A program made the position numbers and the translations under genes. This document shows positions 1-11,620 of a DNA stretch of 64,000 bases, in pieces; position 1 is the stretch's first letter, and each line of letters begins with the position of its first letter. The DNA lies in assembly GCF_025449215.1 (NCBI RefSeq), contig NZ_CP104900.1, positions 3,906,001-3,970,000 on the forward strand, given 5' to 3'. The notes below the pieces were generated by a model. That model ran no database searches and was not told the DNA's origin. It saw only the letters and a list, made by a program, of their open reading frames with translations. Source of the DNA: Shewanella seohaensis (GTDB lineage: Bacteria; Pseudomonadota; Gammaproteobacteria; Enterobacterales; Shewanellaceae).

Positions 1-33
1 GGAGGAATAGTTTGTTTGACCAGTCTTTCAACC

Positions 34-60
34 AGCGCACCTTCGGGTGCGCTTTGCTTT
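34..60 (+). terminator. Rho-independent terminator of a gene upstream of the window
   Basis: A perfect 8-bp stem, AGCGCACC/GGTGCGCT at 34-41 and 46-53, is closed by a UUCG tetraloop and followed by a T-rich tail. It lies upstream of holC on the same strand, so it probably ends the preceding transcript. The upstream gene is outside the window; in related genomes it is often pepA (inference from memory). Confidence 0.75.
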
Positions 61-271
61 ATATCCCCAGACCCCATAGTCGTTTAACCATTACTCTTAG
101 CCTTAAGCGAGTACTTAAGCTGTGCACATTTGGCACAGTAACGGCTTAAGCCACCCCCTGTCCCCGCCGTTCAATCTCCCGCGAAAAACCACAGTGCTAA
201 GCGTTAACCCAGCTTGAGTTTTAGTGTAGACTTACCCGTTCGTCTATAACTTAAAGCAAGGCATTGAAATC

Positions 272-736
272 ATGACTCAAGCGCTGTTTTATTTACTGCC
301 GCCGATGGGCGTGAACACGGCCCTTAATGACATGTATCAATTGGCTTGCCGTCTAGCCCAACAGGGATTTATAAACCAGCAGCAGGTCTATATTCACTGT
401 CAGGACAAGAACATCGCCTTCGAAATCGACGAGTTACTATGGCAGTTTGAACCCAGTGCATTTGTCCCCCATAACCTCAAAGGTGAAGGCCACACCACAG
501 GCTCACCTGTTGAAATCGGTTTTGACAGACTCGGCCCAAACAAAAGTCGCCAACTTCTGATTAATCTTGCAGACCAAGTACCTCCGTTTGCGGTAAACTT
601 TGGTCAAATCTTCGATTTTGTGGCTAATGACGACCAACATAAAGCGATAGCACGTGAACGCTACCGCCAATATCGTGGCTTAGGGATTGAATTAACAACC
701 CAAAATTTAGCAACACATCCACTTAATTTAGCTTGA
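272..736 (+). CDS. holC: DNA polymerase III subunit chi
   Basis: This is the chi subunit of the replicative polymerase clamp loader. It pairs with psi (HolD) and links the holoenzyme to single-stranded-DNA-binding protein. The 154-residue product is close to the 147 residues of E. coli HolC and shares the family FVPHN motif (residues 64-68), the following GEG, and the C-terminal RERYRQYR segment. The ATG is preceded by AAGG at a suitable distance. valS starts 15 bases downstream on the same strand, the usual gammaproteobacterial pairing, so the two are likely cotranscribed. I see no convincing sigma-70 promoter in the 270 bases upstream. Confidence 0.95.
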   Translation: MTQALFYLLPPMGVNTALNDMYQLACRLAQQGFINQQQVYIHCQDKNIAFEIDELLWQFEPSAFVPHNLKGEGHTTGSPVEIGFDRLGPNKSRQLLINLADQVPPFAVNFGQIFDFVANDDQHKAIARERYRQYRGLGIELTTQNLATHPLNLA

Positions 737-751
737 GACAGATACGTTCCC

Positions 752-3628
<2,877 letters not shown>

Positions 3629-3645
3629 TCACGATATCTACGCTA

Positions 3646-3675
3646 AAAAGGGCTGTATTTTACAGCCCTTTTTAT
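3646..3675 (+). terminator. Terminator after valS
   Basis: An inverted repeat AAAAGGGCTGTA/TACAGCCCTTTT with a short loop, ending in a T run, lies 18 bases after the valS stop. It is A-rich on the 5' side and T-rich on the 3' side, so it could act in both directions. Confidence 0.85.
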
Positions 3676-3780
3676 TTCCCCAAATTGCTCGCTAACACTC
3701 TTCAAACCTCTCTCAGGACTCGTCCCTAAGACGCGAAGTCACTCATCACCCCTTGTTCCATGCTTATCTCTTCGTCTCTT

Positions 3781-3978
3781 TTACGGCTCAGCTTGCGAGT
3801 CAAGATAACCCTTAGCTATCTCTTTATCAGGCGCTAAACAGTAAGCCAGCGCGAGAACATCATCGCTTAAGGCATAGGTATTGGATTGAACATAACGTAG
3901 CGTAAGACACGGATTATCAAGGTTACAAAGCATGGGAAGGGATAAGGATTGATGCGAGATTAAGCGGAAAAATTCCAT
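3781..3978 (-). CDS. Possible small hypothetical protein (65 aa)
   Basis: An open frame of 65 residues begins with ATG immediately beyond the tRNA-array terminator on the same strand. I recognise no domain or motif; it contains three cysteines and no signal peptide. There is no clear Shine-Dalgarno sequence, since the sequence upstream of the ATG is the T tract of the terminator. It may be a chance ORF in the 400-base gap between valS and the tRNA genes, or a short lineage-specific gene read from transcripts passing the terminator. Confidence 0.25.
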   Translation of the reverse strand: MEFFRLISHQSLSLPMLCNLDNPCLTLRYVQSNTYALSDDVLALAYCLAPDKEIAKGYLDSQAEP

Positions 3979-4009
3979 TAAAAAAGCCCTGCAATTACTT
4001 GCAGGGCTT
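3979..4009 (-). terminator. Terminator of the tRNA array
   Basis: A perfect 11-bp inverted repeat, AAGCCCTGCAA at 3984-3994 and TTGCAGGGCTT at 3999-4009, has a 4-base loop. On the minus strand it is followed by a T run (A tract 3979-3985 on the plus strand). It lies 21 bases beyond the last tRNA gene. Confidence 0.9.
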
Positions 4010-4030
4010 ATCTAAATCTAACTAAGTAGA

Positions 4031-4107
4031 TGGTGCGCGTGGAAGGATTCGAACCTCCGACCGCCTGGTTCGTAGCCAGGTACTCTATCCAGCTGAGCTA
4101 CACGCGC
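4031..4107 (-). tRNA. tRNA-Arg(ACG), variant A
   Basis: 77 bases with an encoded CCA end. Acceptor stem GCGCGTG/CACGCGC; anticodon loop CTACGAA gives anticodon ACG, which is read as ICG after TadA deamination; T arm GGAGG-TTCGAAT-CCTTC. Identical to the copy at 4542-4618. Last gene of the array. Confidence 0.97.
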
Positions 4108-4201
4108 TTAAATACTGGGTAAGTTGCCACCTTACCGATAGACTTGAGTCTAGAAGAAGCACTTAAGCCTCGCAAATTAAATCTATTCACTAGGAATAGA
4201 A

Positions 4202-4293
4202 TGGCGGAGAAGGAGGGATTCGAACCCTCGATGGGAGTTAAAGCCCATACTCCCTTAGCAGGGGAGCGCCTTCGGCCACTCGGCCACCTCTCC
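4202..4293 (-). tRNA. tRNA-Ser(GCT)
   Basis: 92 bases with a long variable arm and encoded CCA. Acceptor GGAGAGG/CCTTCTCC region; anticodon loop CTGCTAA gives GCT, reading AGC/AGU codons. Identical to the copy at 4904-4995. Confidence 0.97.
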
Positions 4294-4301
4294 GTCTAAA
4301 A

Positions 4302-4378
4302 TGGTACGCGTGGAAGGATTCGAACCTCTGACCGCCTGGTTCGTAGCCAGGTACTCTATCCAGCTGAGCTACACGCGC
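4302..4378 (-). tRNA. tRNA-Arg(ACG), variant C
   Basis: 77 bases with CCA. It differs from variant A at two positions that weaken pairing: the first acceptor pair is G-U (3' strand CACGCGT), and the outermost T-stem pair is A-C (AGAGG against CCTTC). Identical to the copy at 4806-4882, so both sites were copied together. Confidence 0.95.
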
Positions 4379-4421
4379 GATTTTTGCGTTTGCTAACAAA
4401 GCTAAGGCTTTGCCTGCGAAT

Positions 4422-4498
4422 TGGTGCGCATGGAAGGAGTCGAACCTCCGACCGCCTGGTTCGTAGCCAGGTACTCTATCCAGCTGAGCTACATGCGC
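4422..4498 (-). tRNA. tRNA-Arg(ACG), variant B
   Basis: 77 bases with CCA. The acceptor stem is GCGCATG/CATGCGC, a compensated G-C to A-T change at the fifth pair relative to variant A, and the T loop is TTCGACT. Identical to the copy at 4701-4777. Confidence 0.97.
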
Positions 4499-4541
4499 AT
4501 TTTAAACTGTTATCTCAACACATTCGCATTAAGATTGAATA

Positions 4542-4618
4542 TGGTGCGCGTGGAAGGATTCGAACCTCCGACCGCCTGGTTCGTAGCCAGGTACTCTATC
4601 CAGCTGAGCTACACGCGC
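4542..4618 (-). tRNA. tRNA-Arg(ACG), variant A
   Basis: 77 bases with CCA, base-for-base identical to the gene at 4031-4107. It is the central member of the array. Confidence 0.97.
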
Positions 4619-4700
4619 TTAAAACACTTACTTGAAGCACTAATTACAAAATTTCGTCTGAAATTCAAACCTGATGAGTTAAACATAACTAATGCAGAGA

Positions 4701-4777
4701 TGGTGCGCATGGAAGGAGTCGAACCTCCGACCGCCTGGTTCGTAGCCAGGTACTCTATCCAGCTGAGCTACATGCGC
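4701..4777 (-). tRNA. tRNA-Arg(ACG), variant B
   Basis: 77 bases with CCA, identical to the gene at 4422-4498, including the compensated acceptor pair and the TTCGACT T loop. Confidence 0.97.
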
Positions 4778-4805
4778 GACTTGTATCTATCTTGCTTCAA
4801 TAAAA

Positions 4806-4882
4806 TGGTACGCGTGGAAGGATTCGAACCTCTGACCGCCTGGTTCGTAGCCAGGTACTCTATCCAGCTGAGCTACACGCGC
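4806..4882 (-). tRNA. tRNA-Arg(ACG), variant C
   Basis: 77 bases with CCA, identical to the gene at 4302-4378, with G1-U72 and the A-C T-stem mismatch. Confidence 0.95.
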
Positions 4883-4903
4883 CCTGTTTTGTCAGTTAAG
4901 AAA

Positions 4904-4995
4904 TGGCGGAGAAGGAGGGATTCGAACCCTCGATGGGAGTTAAAGCCCATACTCCCTTAGCAGGGGAGCGCCTTCGGCCACTCGGCCACCTCTCC
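4904..4995 (-). tRNA. tRNA-Ser(GCT), first gene of the array
   Basis: 92 bases with CCA, identical to the gene at 4202-4293. It is nearest the promoter and therefore the first gene transcribed. Confidence 0.97.
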
Positions 4996-5002
4996 GTTTT
5001 CT

Positions 5003-5038
5003 TGGCGCACATATTACTGTTTGAAGAAAATAAGTCAA
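5003..5038 (-). promoter_or_regulatory. Sigma-70 promoter of the tRNA array
   Basis: On the minus strand TTGACT (plus 5033-5038) and TAATAT (plus 5011-5016) are separated by 16 bases. They are followed by a GC-rich discriminator (GTGCGCC) directly before tRNA-Ser. A GC-rich discriminator at a stable-RNA promoter is the known signature of stringent (ppGpp/DksA) control; that role is inferred here. Confidence 0.8.
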
Positions 5039-5132
5039 ACCCTTTTTCTGAAACCACTTCTGTTTGAAGCGTTTTTAATCACATTGCTGTTATATCAATC
5101 CAATGTGTTGATTTGCGCCAATCTTTCGGCTC

Positions 5133-5164
5133 AAAAAATAAAAAAGCCAGTTAAAAAACTGACT
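5133..5164 (-). terminator. Terminator of csrA
   Basis: On the minus strand AGTCAGTT-TTTT-AACTGGCT forms an 8-bp stem with one G-U pair, followed by TTTTTATTTTTT. It starts 35 bases after the csrA stop. Confidence 0.8.
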
Positions 5165-5198
5165 CTTCTATGTCGCTAATACTCGCCTAAGCGCCGTA

Positions 5199-5396
5199 TT
5201 AAAAGTTACCACCTTCTGAAGGTGTACCTGATTTTTCAGATTGAATGCGTTGATAGATTTCTTCACGGTGGACAGAAACCTCTTTCGGTGCATTAACACC
5301 AATACGCACTTGATTGCCTTTTACCCCTAGCACTGTAACTGTGACTTCATCACCAATCATCAGTGTTTCGCCAACACGACGAGTCAAAATCAGCAT
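5199..5396 (-). CDS. csrA: Carbon storage regulator CsrA
   Basis: A small homodimeric RNA-binding protein that represses or activates translation by binding GGA motifs near ribosome sites. It is the post-transcriptional hub controlled by BarA/UvrY and the Csr sRNAs. The 65 residues match the family (E. coli 61), starting [10 protein letters not shown] and containing the conserved [12 protein letters not shown] segment with the RNA-contacting Arg44; only the last few residues vary. The ATG follows AAAGGAG at ideal spacing. As in many gammaproteobacteria it lies downstream of alaS, here with lysC between. The BarA sensor of the same circuit is at 30.8 kb in this window. Confidence 0.98.
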
Positions 5397-5457
5397 TCGA
5401 TAGCTCCTTTATGTCTTAATTCAGCTTACACACGGCACTCATCCGGTAGATGGGCAT

Positions 5458-5463
5458 ATTATA
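5458..5463 (-). promoter_or_regulatory. Candidate -10 element for csrA
   Basis: A perfect TATAAT on the minus strand lies 61 bases upstream of the csrA ATG, in the lysC-csrA gap. No good -35 hexamer sits at 16-18 bases, so this could be an activator- or sigma-S-type promoter, or chance. Confidence 0.4.
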
Positions 5464-5514
5464 GGGTCAGCTGAGTACAAATTAATAGTATTCAATACTC
5501 AAACAGTTATTTAA

Positions 5515-6771
5515 TTACACCTTATTTAGCTCGAAGGCGTGATGTAACGCTCGAACCGCCTTGTGTAAGTCCCTTTCATCGATCACAGTTGACAATTTAC
5601 TCTCCGATGTCGAAAGTAACTTAGCATGGATTGTTTCATTACCCAATACATCTAACATCTTAGTCAATAATCCAACTTTTGCCTGTAAACCTTTGCCAAC
5701 TAAAGACACTTTTGCACGTTGACGCTCAACAATCAATTGGCCTAGATCAAGACTTTCACTTAAAAGCTCTAGCTCATGCAATAAAATATCGACCTTGGCT
5801 TCGGCCAGCATAAAACTGACACATTCGGCTGCTGAGGTTTCATTGAGCTTGAGCGGGGTAATAAACTCAACATCAATCTCAAGCCGTGCCAAGCAGGCTA
5901 ACAGGGCTTGATAATGCTCACTGCTAGTAAACAAACCTTCGATGGTTAAGGTCGCAAGTGCCTTATTAATTGCAATACCTTGCACCGATGCGGCCATCGC
6001 CAGCTCTGATTCATCACCAAATTGGATTAATGTCCCATGGCCAGCCTCAAAACTCGACAATACACGCAGTGGCACTTTAAAACGTTGTGCGTATTCAACC
6101 GAGTCGGGATGCAGCACCTTAGCGCCGAGTTTTGCCATTTCTAGCATCACATCAAAACCAATCACATCGAGGCGTCTGGCACTACTATCGATATTTGGAT
6201 CGGTCGTAAATACACCGGGCACATCGGTAAAGATTTGGCATTCATCGGCTTTTAACGCCGCAGCGAGTGCCACAGCCGTAGTATCAGAACCACCGCGCCC
6301 TAAGGTTGTTACATCACCATTGGGATCGATACCTTGAAAACCAGCCACAATCGGTACAATGCCGTCGTTTAGCAAAGAGGTTAAGTATGCCGTATCGACA
6401 CGCTCAATACTCGCACGACCAAACTGACTGTTTGTATGAATTTGGACTTGATCGCCAGTCAGGGATCTCGCGTTTATGCCTCGACGTTGTAACGCCATCG
6501 CCATTAACGCAATACTGATTTGCTCTCCCGTCGAGACAAGCATATCGAGTTCCCGCGCACTAGCGCGGGGATCGATTTGCGCCGCGAGCGCAAATAGTCT
6601 GTTGGTCTCCCCTGCCATCGCAGAAAGTACCAAGACCTGCAGCTCACCATTGTGAGCGGACTTTGCAATTTGCTCGGCAACCACTTCGATGCGTTCAATC
6701 GAACCCACCGAAGTGCCACCAAACTTCTTCACAAAAAGCTTGCTACCACTAAGCTTTCGTTTTTCGAGCAC
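5515..6771 (-). CDS. lysC: Aspartate kinase, monofunctional
   Basis: Phosphorylates L-aspartate with ATP, the first step of the Lys/Met/Thr/diaminopimelate pathway. The N-terminal amino-acid-kinase domain carries KFGGTS at residues 16-21 and GRGGSDTTAVALA at 158-170. The C-terminal third contains two ACT domains expected to bind an end-product inhibitor. The 418-residue length fits the monofunctional, non-homoserine-dehydrogenase class. The start is GTG, chosen because AGAGG sits five bases upstream and the kinase core begins shortly after. It begins 9 bases after the alaS stop, so alaS-lysC are probably one transcript. I see no lysine riboswitch ahead of it. Confidence 0.95.
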   Translation of the reverse strand: MLEKRKLSGSKLFVKKFGGTSVGSIERIEVVAEQIAKSAHNGELQVLVLSAMAGETNRLFALAAQIDPRASARELDMLVSTGEQISIALMAMALQRRGINARSLTGDQVQIHTNSQFGRASIERVDTAYLTSLLNDGIVPIVAGFQGIDPNGDVTTLGRGGSDTTAVALAAALKADECQIFTDVPGVFTTDPNIDSSARRLDVIGFDVMLEMAKLGAKVLHPDSVEYAQRFKVPLRVLSSFEAGHGTLIQFGDESELAMAASVQGIAINKALATLTIEGLFTSSEHYQALLACLARLEIDVEFITPLKLNETSAAECVSFMLAEAKVDILLHELELLSESLDLGQLIVERQRAKVSLVGKGLQAKVGLLTKMLDVLGNETIHAKLLSTSESKLSTVIDERDLHKAVRALHHAFELNKV

Positions 6772-6780
6772 AGCAACCTC

Positions 6781-9405
6781 TTAAGCTAAACGCTCAGTAA
6801 TCCAAGGTAATACTTGAGACAGTGCCGCATCCAGATTTTCTGGTTGGCTACCACCCGCTTGGGCCATATCAGGGCGACCACCGCCTTTACCACCCACTTG
6901 GGCAGCAACCATAGCAACCAGTTCACCGGCCTTCACTTTACCGACTAAGTCGTTGCTCACGCCCGCGATAAGGTTCACTTTGCCTTCTTGAGCCACACCG
7001 AGCAGGATAACGGCAGATTTCAGCTTTTGCTTTAACTCATCTTGCAGGCCACGCAGTGCACCTGCTTCAACACCTTCAAGTTTCTTAATCAGCACATTTA
7101 CGCCATTAACTACAACCGCATCACCAGCTAAATCCGCACTCGCTGCCGCAGCTAACTTATCTTTCAGTTGCTGCATATCTTTTTCAAGCTGCTTCATTTT
7201 ATCCAGTTGCGCTTTCAGCTTAGCCACAACGGATTGAGGATCGCCTTTCAGCAGTGCAGCCGCTTCTTCAAGTTGTGCTTGTTGCTGTGCCACATAGGCC
7301 ATCGCCGCAGCGCCGGTTACCGCTTCGATACGGCGAACGCCGGCAGCGATACCACCTTCAGAAGTAATTTTGAACAGACCAATGTCACCGGTACGGCCAA
7401 CGTGAGTACCACCACACAGCTCGATAGAGAAATCGCCCATAGTGACGACACGCACTTGTGCATCGTACTTCTCACCGAAGAGCGCCATAGCGCCTTTTTC
7501 TTTGGCTTCATCAATCGCCATTTCAGCGACTTTCAGCTCATGGTTACGGCGAATTTGGGTGTTGACTAACTCTTCAACCTGTTTCAATTCAGCAGGTTTG
7601 ACCGCTTCGAAATGAGAGAAGTCGAAACGTAAACGCTCAGGATCAACTAACGAACCTTTTTGAGTTACGTGAGTGCCCAACACTTGACGCAGCGCAGCAT
7701 GTAATAAGTGAGTCACAGAGTGGTTTAACTGGGTGCGGTGACGCAGTTTTTTATCCACTTTTGCTTCAAGTACTTGGCCAACGCTTAAGCTGCCAGCCGT
7801 TAACGTCCCTTTATGGCCTGAAGCTTGACCAAACTTTTGCGTATCGCTAACAGCAAACTCAATACCTTGAGCCACTAATACGCCCTTGTCACCCACTTGT
7901 CCGCCCGATTCTGCATAGAATGGCGTCACATCGAGCACGACTACGGCATCATCACCCGCATTGATTGCAGGAACTGACTCACCGTTTAGGTAAAGTGCAG
8001 TGACTTTGGCATTGCCAGTGAGTTCTGAGTAACCACAGAATGCAGTTTCAGCATCAATTTTCAGTGCCGCGTTGTAATCGGCGCCGAAGTTACCCGCGGC
8101 TTGAGCGCGGCTACGTTGTTCAGCCATCGCCACTTCGAAACCCGCTTCATCGACGATAATGTTGCGCTCGCGGCATACGTCAGCGGTTAAATCCACTGGG
8201 AAGCCATAGGTATCGTACAGTTTGAACACAGTTTCACCGTCTAAGGTGTCTCCCTGCAATTCGTTTAATGCGCTATCTAGAATACCTAAACCACGCTCAA
8301 GCGTACGAGCAAACTGCTCTTCTTCCGCTTTAAGGGCTTTTTCAACAATCACTTGAGTATCGGCAAGACCTTTAGCGGCATCGCCCATCACTTCGATTAG
8401 CGTCGGAACTAACTTGTAGAAGAAGGCTTCAGTTGCCCCTAACTTGTTACCATGACGCACTGCGCGGCGAATAATACGACGCAGCACATAGCCACGACCT
8501 TCGTTCGATGGCATTACACCATCGGCAACTAAGAAGGCGCATGAACGAATATGGTCAGCAATAACGCGCAGTGACTTGTTAGATAAGTCAGTCACGCCGA
8601 TGATTTCTGCTGCTTTAGCAATCAAGGCGCGGAAAATATCGATTTCGTAGTTTGAATGAACGCCCTGCATAATCGCAGCGATACGCTCAATCCCCATACC
8701 GGTATCGACTGAAGGTTTTGGCAGCGGCAACATTTCACCAGAGGCTTGGCGATTGTATTGCATGAATACGATGTTCCAGATTTCGATGAAACGGTCGCCA
8801 TCTTCTTCTGGGCTACCGGGACGTCCGCCCCAGATATGATCGCCGTGATCGTAGAAAATTTCGGTACATGGACCACAAGGGCCTGTGTCACCCATTTGCC
8901 AGAAGTTATCTGAAGCGTATGGCGCGCCCTTGTTATCGCCGATGCGAATGATGTTTTCAGTGGCAACACCAATCTTTTTATTCCAAATTTCAAAAGCTTC
9001 ATCGTCTGTTTGGTAAACAGTCACACACAGACGTTCCTTTGGTAGCTTCAAGACTTCAGTCAGGAATGTCCAACCAAAACGAATCGCATCTTCTTTGAAA
9101 TAATCACCAAAGCTGAAGTTACCCAGCATTTCGAAGAAAGTATGGTGACGCGCGGTGTAACCAACGTTATCTAAATCGTTGTGTTTACCACCCGCACGGA
9201 CGCAGCGTTGAGCAGTGGTCGCACGTGTATAGCTACGTTTGTCCATGCCAAGAAACACGTCCTTGAACTGGTTCATACCGGCGTTGGTGAATAAAAGCGT
9301 TGGATCGTTGCCTGGTACAAGAGAACTACTGTCCACAACTTGGTGACCATTGCTGCGGAAAAATTCGAGGAAAGCACTTCTAAGCGCTGCTGTCGTTTGA
9401 TACAT
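6781..9405 (-). CDS. alaS: Alanyl-tRNA synthetase
   Basis: A class II synthetase that charges tRNA-Ala. The product has 874 residues, like E. coli AlaRS (876). The open frame continues 82 codons further upstream to 9651, but I take the ATG at 9405: AGGA lies 8 bases before it and family homology starts there ([16 protein letters not shown]). Motif 2 is visible ([18 protein letters not shown]). The editing domain has the zinc ligands HSVTHLLH and the [11 protein letters not shown] segment, and the C-terminal C-Ala domain ends with a Gly-rich [15 protein letters not shown] stretch. Together these deacylate Ser/Gly-tRNA-Ala. recX-recA lie upstream and lysC follows. Confidence 0.97.
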   Translation of the reverse strand: MYQTTAALRSAFLEFFRSNGHQVVDSSSLVPGNDPTLLFTNAGMNQFKDVFLGMDKRSYTRATTAQRCVRAGGKHNDLDNVGYTARHHTFFEMLGNFSFGDYFKEDAIRFGWTFLTEVLKLPKERLCVTVYQTDDEAFEIWNKKIGVATENIIRIGDNKGAPYASDNFWQMGDTGPCGPCTEIFYDHGDHIWGGRPGSPEEDGDRFIEIWNIVFMQYNRQASGEMLPLPKPSVDTGMGIERIAAIMQGVHSNYEIDIFRALIAKAAEIIGVTDLSNKSLRVIADHIRSCAFLVADGVMPSNEGRGYVLRRIIRRAVRHGNKLGATEAFFYKLVPTLIEVMGDAAKGLADTQVIVEKALKAEEEQFARTLERGLGILDSALNELQGDTLDGETVFKLYDTYGFPVDLTADVCRERNIIVDEAGFEVAMAEQRSRAQAAGNFGADYNAALKIDAETAFCGYSELTGNAKVTALYLNGESVPAINAGDDAVVVLDVTPFYAESGGQVGDKGVLVAQGIEFAVSDTQKFGQASGHKGTLTAGSLSVGQVLEAKVDKKLRHRTQLNHSVTHLLHAALRQVLGTHVTQKGSLVDPERLRFDFSHFEAVKPAELKQVEELVNTQIRRNHELKVAEMAIDEAKEKGAMALFGEKYDAQVRVVTMGDFSIELCGGTHVGRTGDIGLFKITSEGGIAAGVRRIEAVTGAAAMAYVAQQQAQLEEAAALLKGDPQSVVAKLKAQLDKMKQLEKDMQQLKDKLAAAASADLAGDAVVVNGVNVLIKKLEGVEAGALRGLQDELKQKLKSAVILLGVAQEGKVNLIAGVSNDLVGKVKAGELVAMVAAQVGGKGGGRPDMAQAGGSQPENLDAALSQVLPWITERLA

Positions 9406-9474
9406 GAAATCGTCCTGAATTGGGTAAGCATGACCAGCTACACCATAAGGTAGCCGTATTTCTATTTGCCCAGC

Positions 9475-9480
9475 ATTATA
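9475..9480 (-). promoter_or_regulatory. Candidate -10 element for alaS
   Basis: TATAAT on the minus strand lies 70 bases before the alaS ATG, in the 275-base recX-alaS gap. The -35 region at 17 bases is poor, so the assignment is tentative. Confidence 0.4.
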
Positions 9481-9680
9481 AGCAGACTGAGGAAAGACGA
9501 CCAGCCTTGAATAGCGATATAGGCTTAGGAATCTCATATTTTCGGTGAGTTTGCGGGTATGACGGGGCTTATCACAAAAGCCAAGCGGTAAAGAGGAGTC
9601 GATGGGGCTAACCAGCAGAGCGGCCGAACGCAAAAGACAATGGCCAGACAAGCCAAGGGCTGCGAGTTTATGCCATGACG

Positions 9681-10172
9681 TTAGTCATCATGATCTTCCA
9701 AAGGGTCGTAATCTAAGGCGTAGGAGACTTGTTCGTAATTAAAGCCTTGGCTCAGTAAAAACCGCACCCGTTTGGCTTTTTCTTTCGCCAGCAGCTCGCG
9801 AGAGTGTGAACCCTTAATCTCGGTGACTTTAGGGATAGCATATTTTTTGATGGCTGTGGCTTTTGCTAACTCAAACCAATCATGATCATTTGCAGATAAC
9901 GCGGCTTCGATACAATCCTTTGAAAGCCCCTTTTGGGCAATGGCTTGACGAATACGTATAGGCCCATGACCACGGGCAATATGGCTTCTTACGAGCAGCT
10001 CAGCATAGCGCTTATCATTGATAAAACCCGATGCTTCACAATCATCGAGCACGGGATCGATATCAACGATTTCAAAGCCTTTTTCGAGCAGTTTGGAGCG
10101 GATTTCTTGGCGGGAATAGTCGCGGCGCGCTAACAGCGCGACCGCGATTTGACGGGCTGACTGGCTCAGAAT
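9681..10172 (-). CDS. recX: Regulatory protein RecX
   Basis: RecX binds RecA filaments and restrains RecA activity. Family similarity covers the whole frame, including [15 protein letters not shown] near the N-terminus, the central [19 protein letters not shown] and [13 protein letters not shown], and the C-terminal [13 protein letters not shown]. The frame has no ATG, GTG or TTG before a GTG at 10052, which would cut about 40 conserved residues. Starting at ATT (10172), or at CTG (10169), gives 163 residues, like E. coli RecX (166). AGGCGA lies just upstream and the start would overlap the recA stop by 7 bases, suggesting coupling. The 5' end is uncertain; the identity is not. Confidence 0.85.
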   Translation of the reverse strand: MLSQSARQIAVALLARRDYSRQEIRSKLLEKGFEIVDIDPVLDDCEASGFINDKRYAELLVRSHIARGHGPIRIRQAIAQKGLSKDCIEAALSANDHDWFELAKATAIKKYAIPKVTEIKGSHSRELLAKEKAKRVRFLLSQGFNYEQVSYALDYDPLEDHDD

Positions 10173-11239
10173 ACTTCGCCTGTTTCGAAGTCAACATTAC
10201 CTTCGCTATTTTCATCATCAGAAGCTGATGATGACAAGGCTGCAGGGTTACTCAATAATAGCTCACGTAGCGTTTTATCAATTTCAGCTGCGATCGCTGG
10301 GTTTTCAGTCAAATATTTGCCAGCATTTGCACGGCCCTGACCAATCTTGTCACCCTTGTAGCTGTACCATGCACCGGCTTTTTCGATAAGTTTATGAGCC
10401 ACACCTAAATCGACTAATTCACCGGTACGGTTGATACCTTGACCGTAAAGAATTTGGAACTCAGCTTGCTTAAACGGTGCAGCGACTTTGTTTTTAACCA
10501 CTTTAACGCGCGTCTCGTTACCTACCACCTCATCGCCTTCTTTGATAGCACCTGTACGGCGAATATCGAGACGAACAGAGGCGTAGAACTTCAGCGCGTT
10601 ACCACCCGTTGTGGTTTCTGGGTTACCAAACATCACACCAATCTTCATACGAATTTGGTTGATGAAGATTAACAGTGTATTCGATTGCTTGAGGTTACCC
10701 GCTAGCTTACGCATCGCTTGGCTCATCATACGCGCAGCTAAGCCCATGTGTGAGTCACCAATTTCACCTTCAATTTCCGCTTTGGGTGTTAATGCCGCAA
10801 CCGAGTCAACGATGATCACATCTACCGCGCCAGAACGGGTTAACGCATCACAGATCTCAAGGGCTTGTTCACCCGTATCGGGTTGTGAACACAGTAAGTT
10901 ATCGATATCAACGCCTAACTTTTTAGCATAGATAGGGTCTAGCGCGTGCTCGGCGTCGATAAAGGCACAGGTTTTACCTTCGCGCTGAGCGGCAGCAATC
11001 ACTTCTAATGTCAGCGTCGTTTTACCTGATGATTCTGGACCATAAATCTCAACGATACGTCCCATTGGTAAACCGCCAGCACCTAAGGCGACGTCAAGGG
11101 AAAGTGAACCAGTAGAAATAGTCTCAACATCCATAGAGCGGTCTTCGCCCAGCTTCATGATGGAGCCTTTACCAAATTGCTTTTCAATTTGGCTCAATAC
11201 CGCAGCAAGTGCTTTCTCTTTGTTTGGATCGACCTTCAT
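10166..11239 (-). CDS. recA: Recombinase RecA
   Basis: An ATP-dependent strand-exchange protein that also triggers LexA self-cleavage in the SOS response. It has 357 residues. The Walker A motif GPESSGKTT is at 67-75, Walker B is [10 protein letters not shown], and the DNA-binding L1 and L2 loops ([23 protein letters not shown]) and the acidic C-terminal tail ([18 protein letters not shown]) are all visible. The gene is transcribed from a promoter with a near-perfect LexA operator between -35 and -10. recX overlaps its 3' end. No intein or frameshift is present. Confidence 0.99.
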   Translation of the reverse strand: MKVDPNKEKALAAVLSQIEKQFGKGSIMKLGEDRSMDVETISTGSLSLDVALGAGGLPMGRIVEIYGPESSGKTTLTLEVIAAAQREGKTCAFIDAEHALDPIYAKKLGVDIDNLLCSQPDTGEQALEICDALTRSGAVDVIIVDSVAALTPKAEIEGEIGDSHMGLAARMMSQAMRKLAGNLKQSNTLLIFINQIRMKIGVMFGNPETTTGGNALKFYASVRLDIRRTGAIKEGDEVVGNETRVKVVKNKVAAPFKQAEFQILYGQGINRTGELVDLGVAHKLIEKAGAWYSYKGDKIGQGRANAGKYLTENPAIAAEIDKTLRELLLSNPAALSSSASDDENSEGNVDFETGEVF

Positions 11240-11256
11240 TCCTGTTCCCTCATCTA

Positions 11257-11274
11257 GACAGTATCAGTACTGTC
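11257..11274 (-). other. Hairpin in the recA leader
   Basis: GACAGTA-TCAG-TACTGTC is a perfect 7-bp stem with a 4-base loop in the untranslated leader, ending 17 bases upstream of the recA ATG. It is not a LexA box, because the CTGT and ACAG halves are in reversed order. It may affect leader stability or translation. Confidence 0.5.
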
Positions 11275-11343
11275 AAAAGTGATATTCAATTTAATAAAGC
11301 GGGTAATACAAAAAGCGAGGCTCTTTGTCATAATCTGCTGACT

Positions 11344-11371
11344 AGTATACTGTACAATCATACAGTATCAA
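11344..11371 (-). promoter_or_regulatory. recA promoter
   Basis: On the minus strand TTGATA (plus 11366-11371) and TATACT (plus 11344-11349) are 16 bases apart, about 105 bases upstream of the recA start. The LexA operator fills the spacer, the same arrangement as the E. coli recA promoter. Confidence 0.9.
11348..11367 (-). promoter_or_regulatory. LexA operator (SOS box) of recA
   Basis: The plus strand reads TACTGTACAATCATACAGTA, matching the gammaproteobacterial consensus CTGT-N8-ACAG with extended TA flanks. LexA bound here would block RNA polymerase at the recA promoter. Confidence 0.95.
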
Positions 11372-11620
11372 GACCTGTGAATGATTTATTTTTAAGTCAG
11401 AAAATTTTCCCGTTGAGACAAGCTTTTACCGACTCGTGCTGCAGATTTGTCAGGATATCAGTGAATATGCATGGTTTAAGGGTCAATTTTCAGAAAATTA
11501 TTGCTAAGATTGGCGTCAATTTATTTTAGACAGTAATAGTGCATATCCACTGATTTTTTATCCCATTACTGTACGACTTTTTCCCCGCTTTGGGCCGGCA
11601 TAACGGACGAAAACGATTTA

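Noticed and set aside
4384..4960. Overlapping plus-strand ORFs with a repeated motif (GVEPPTAWFVARYSIQLSY)
   Set aside because: They are antisense reads through the tRNA-Arg genes. This repeated peptide is a well-known spurious translation of tRNA-Arg.
4031..4995. Regularly spaced repeats resembling a CRISPR array
   Set aside because: The repeats are 77-92-base tRNA genes with cloverleaf structure and irregular spacers.
6504..6722. Second ORF on the minus strand inside lysC
   Set aside because: Out-of-frame shadow of lysC with no start signal.
9406..9651. 82-codon N-terminal extension of AlaS
   Set aside because: No family similarity, and a good ribosome site precedes the internal ATG at 9405.
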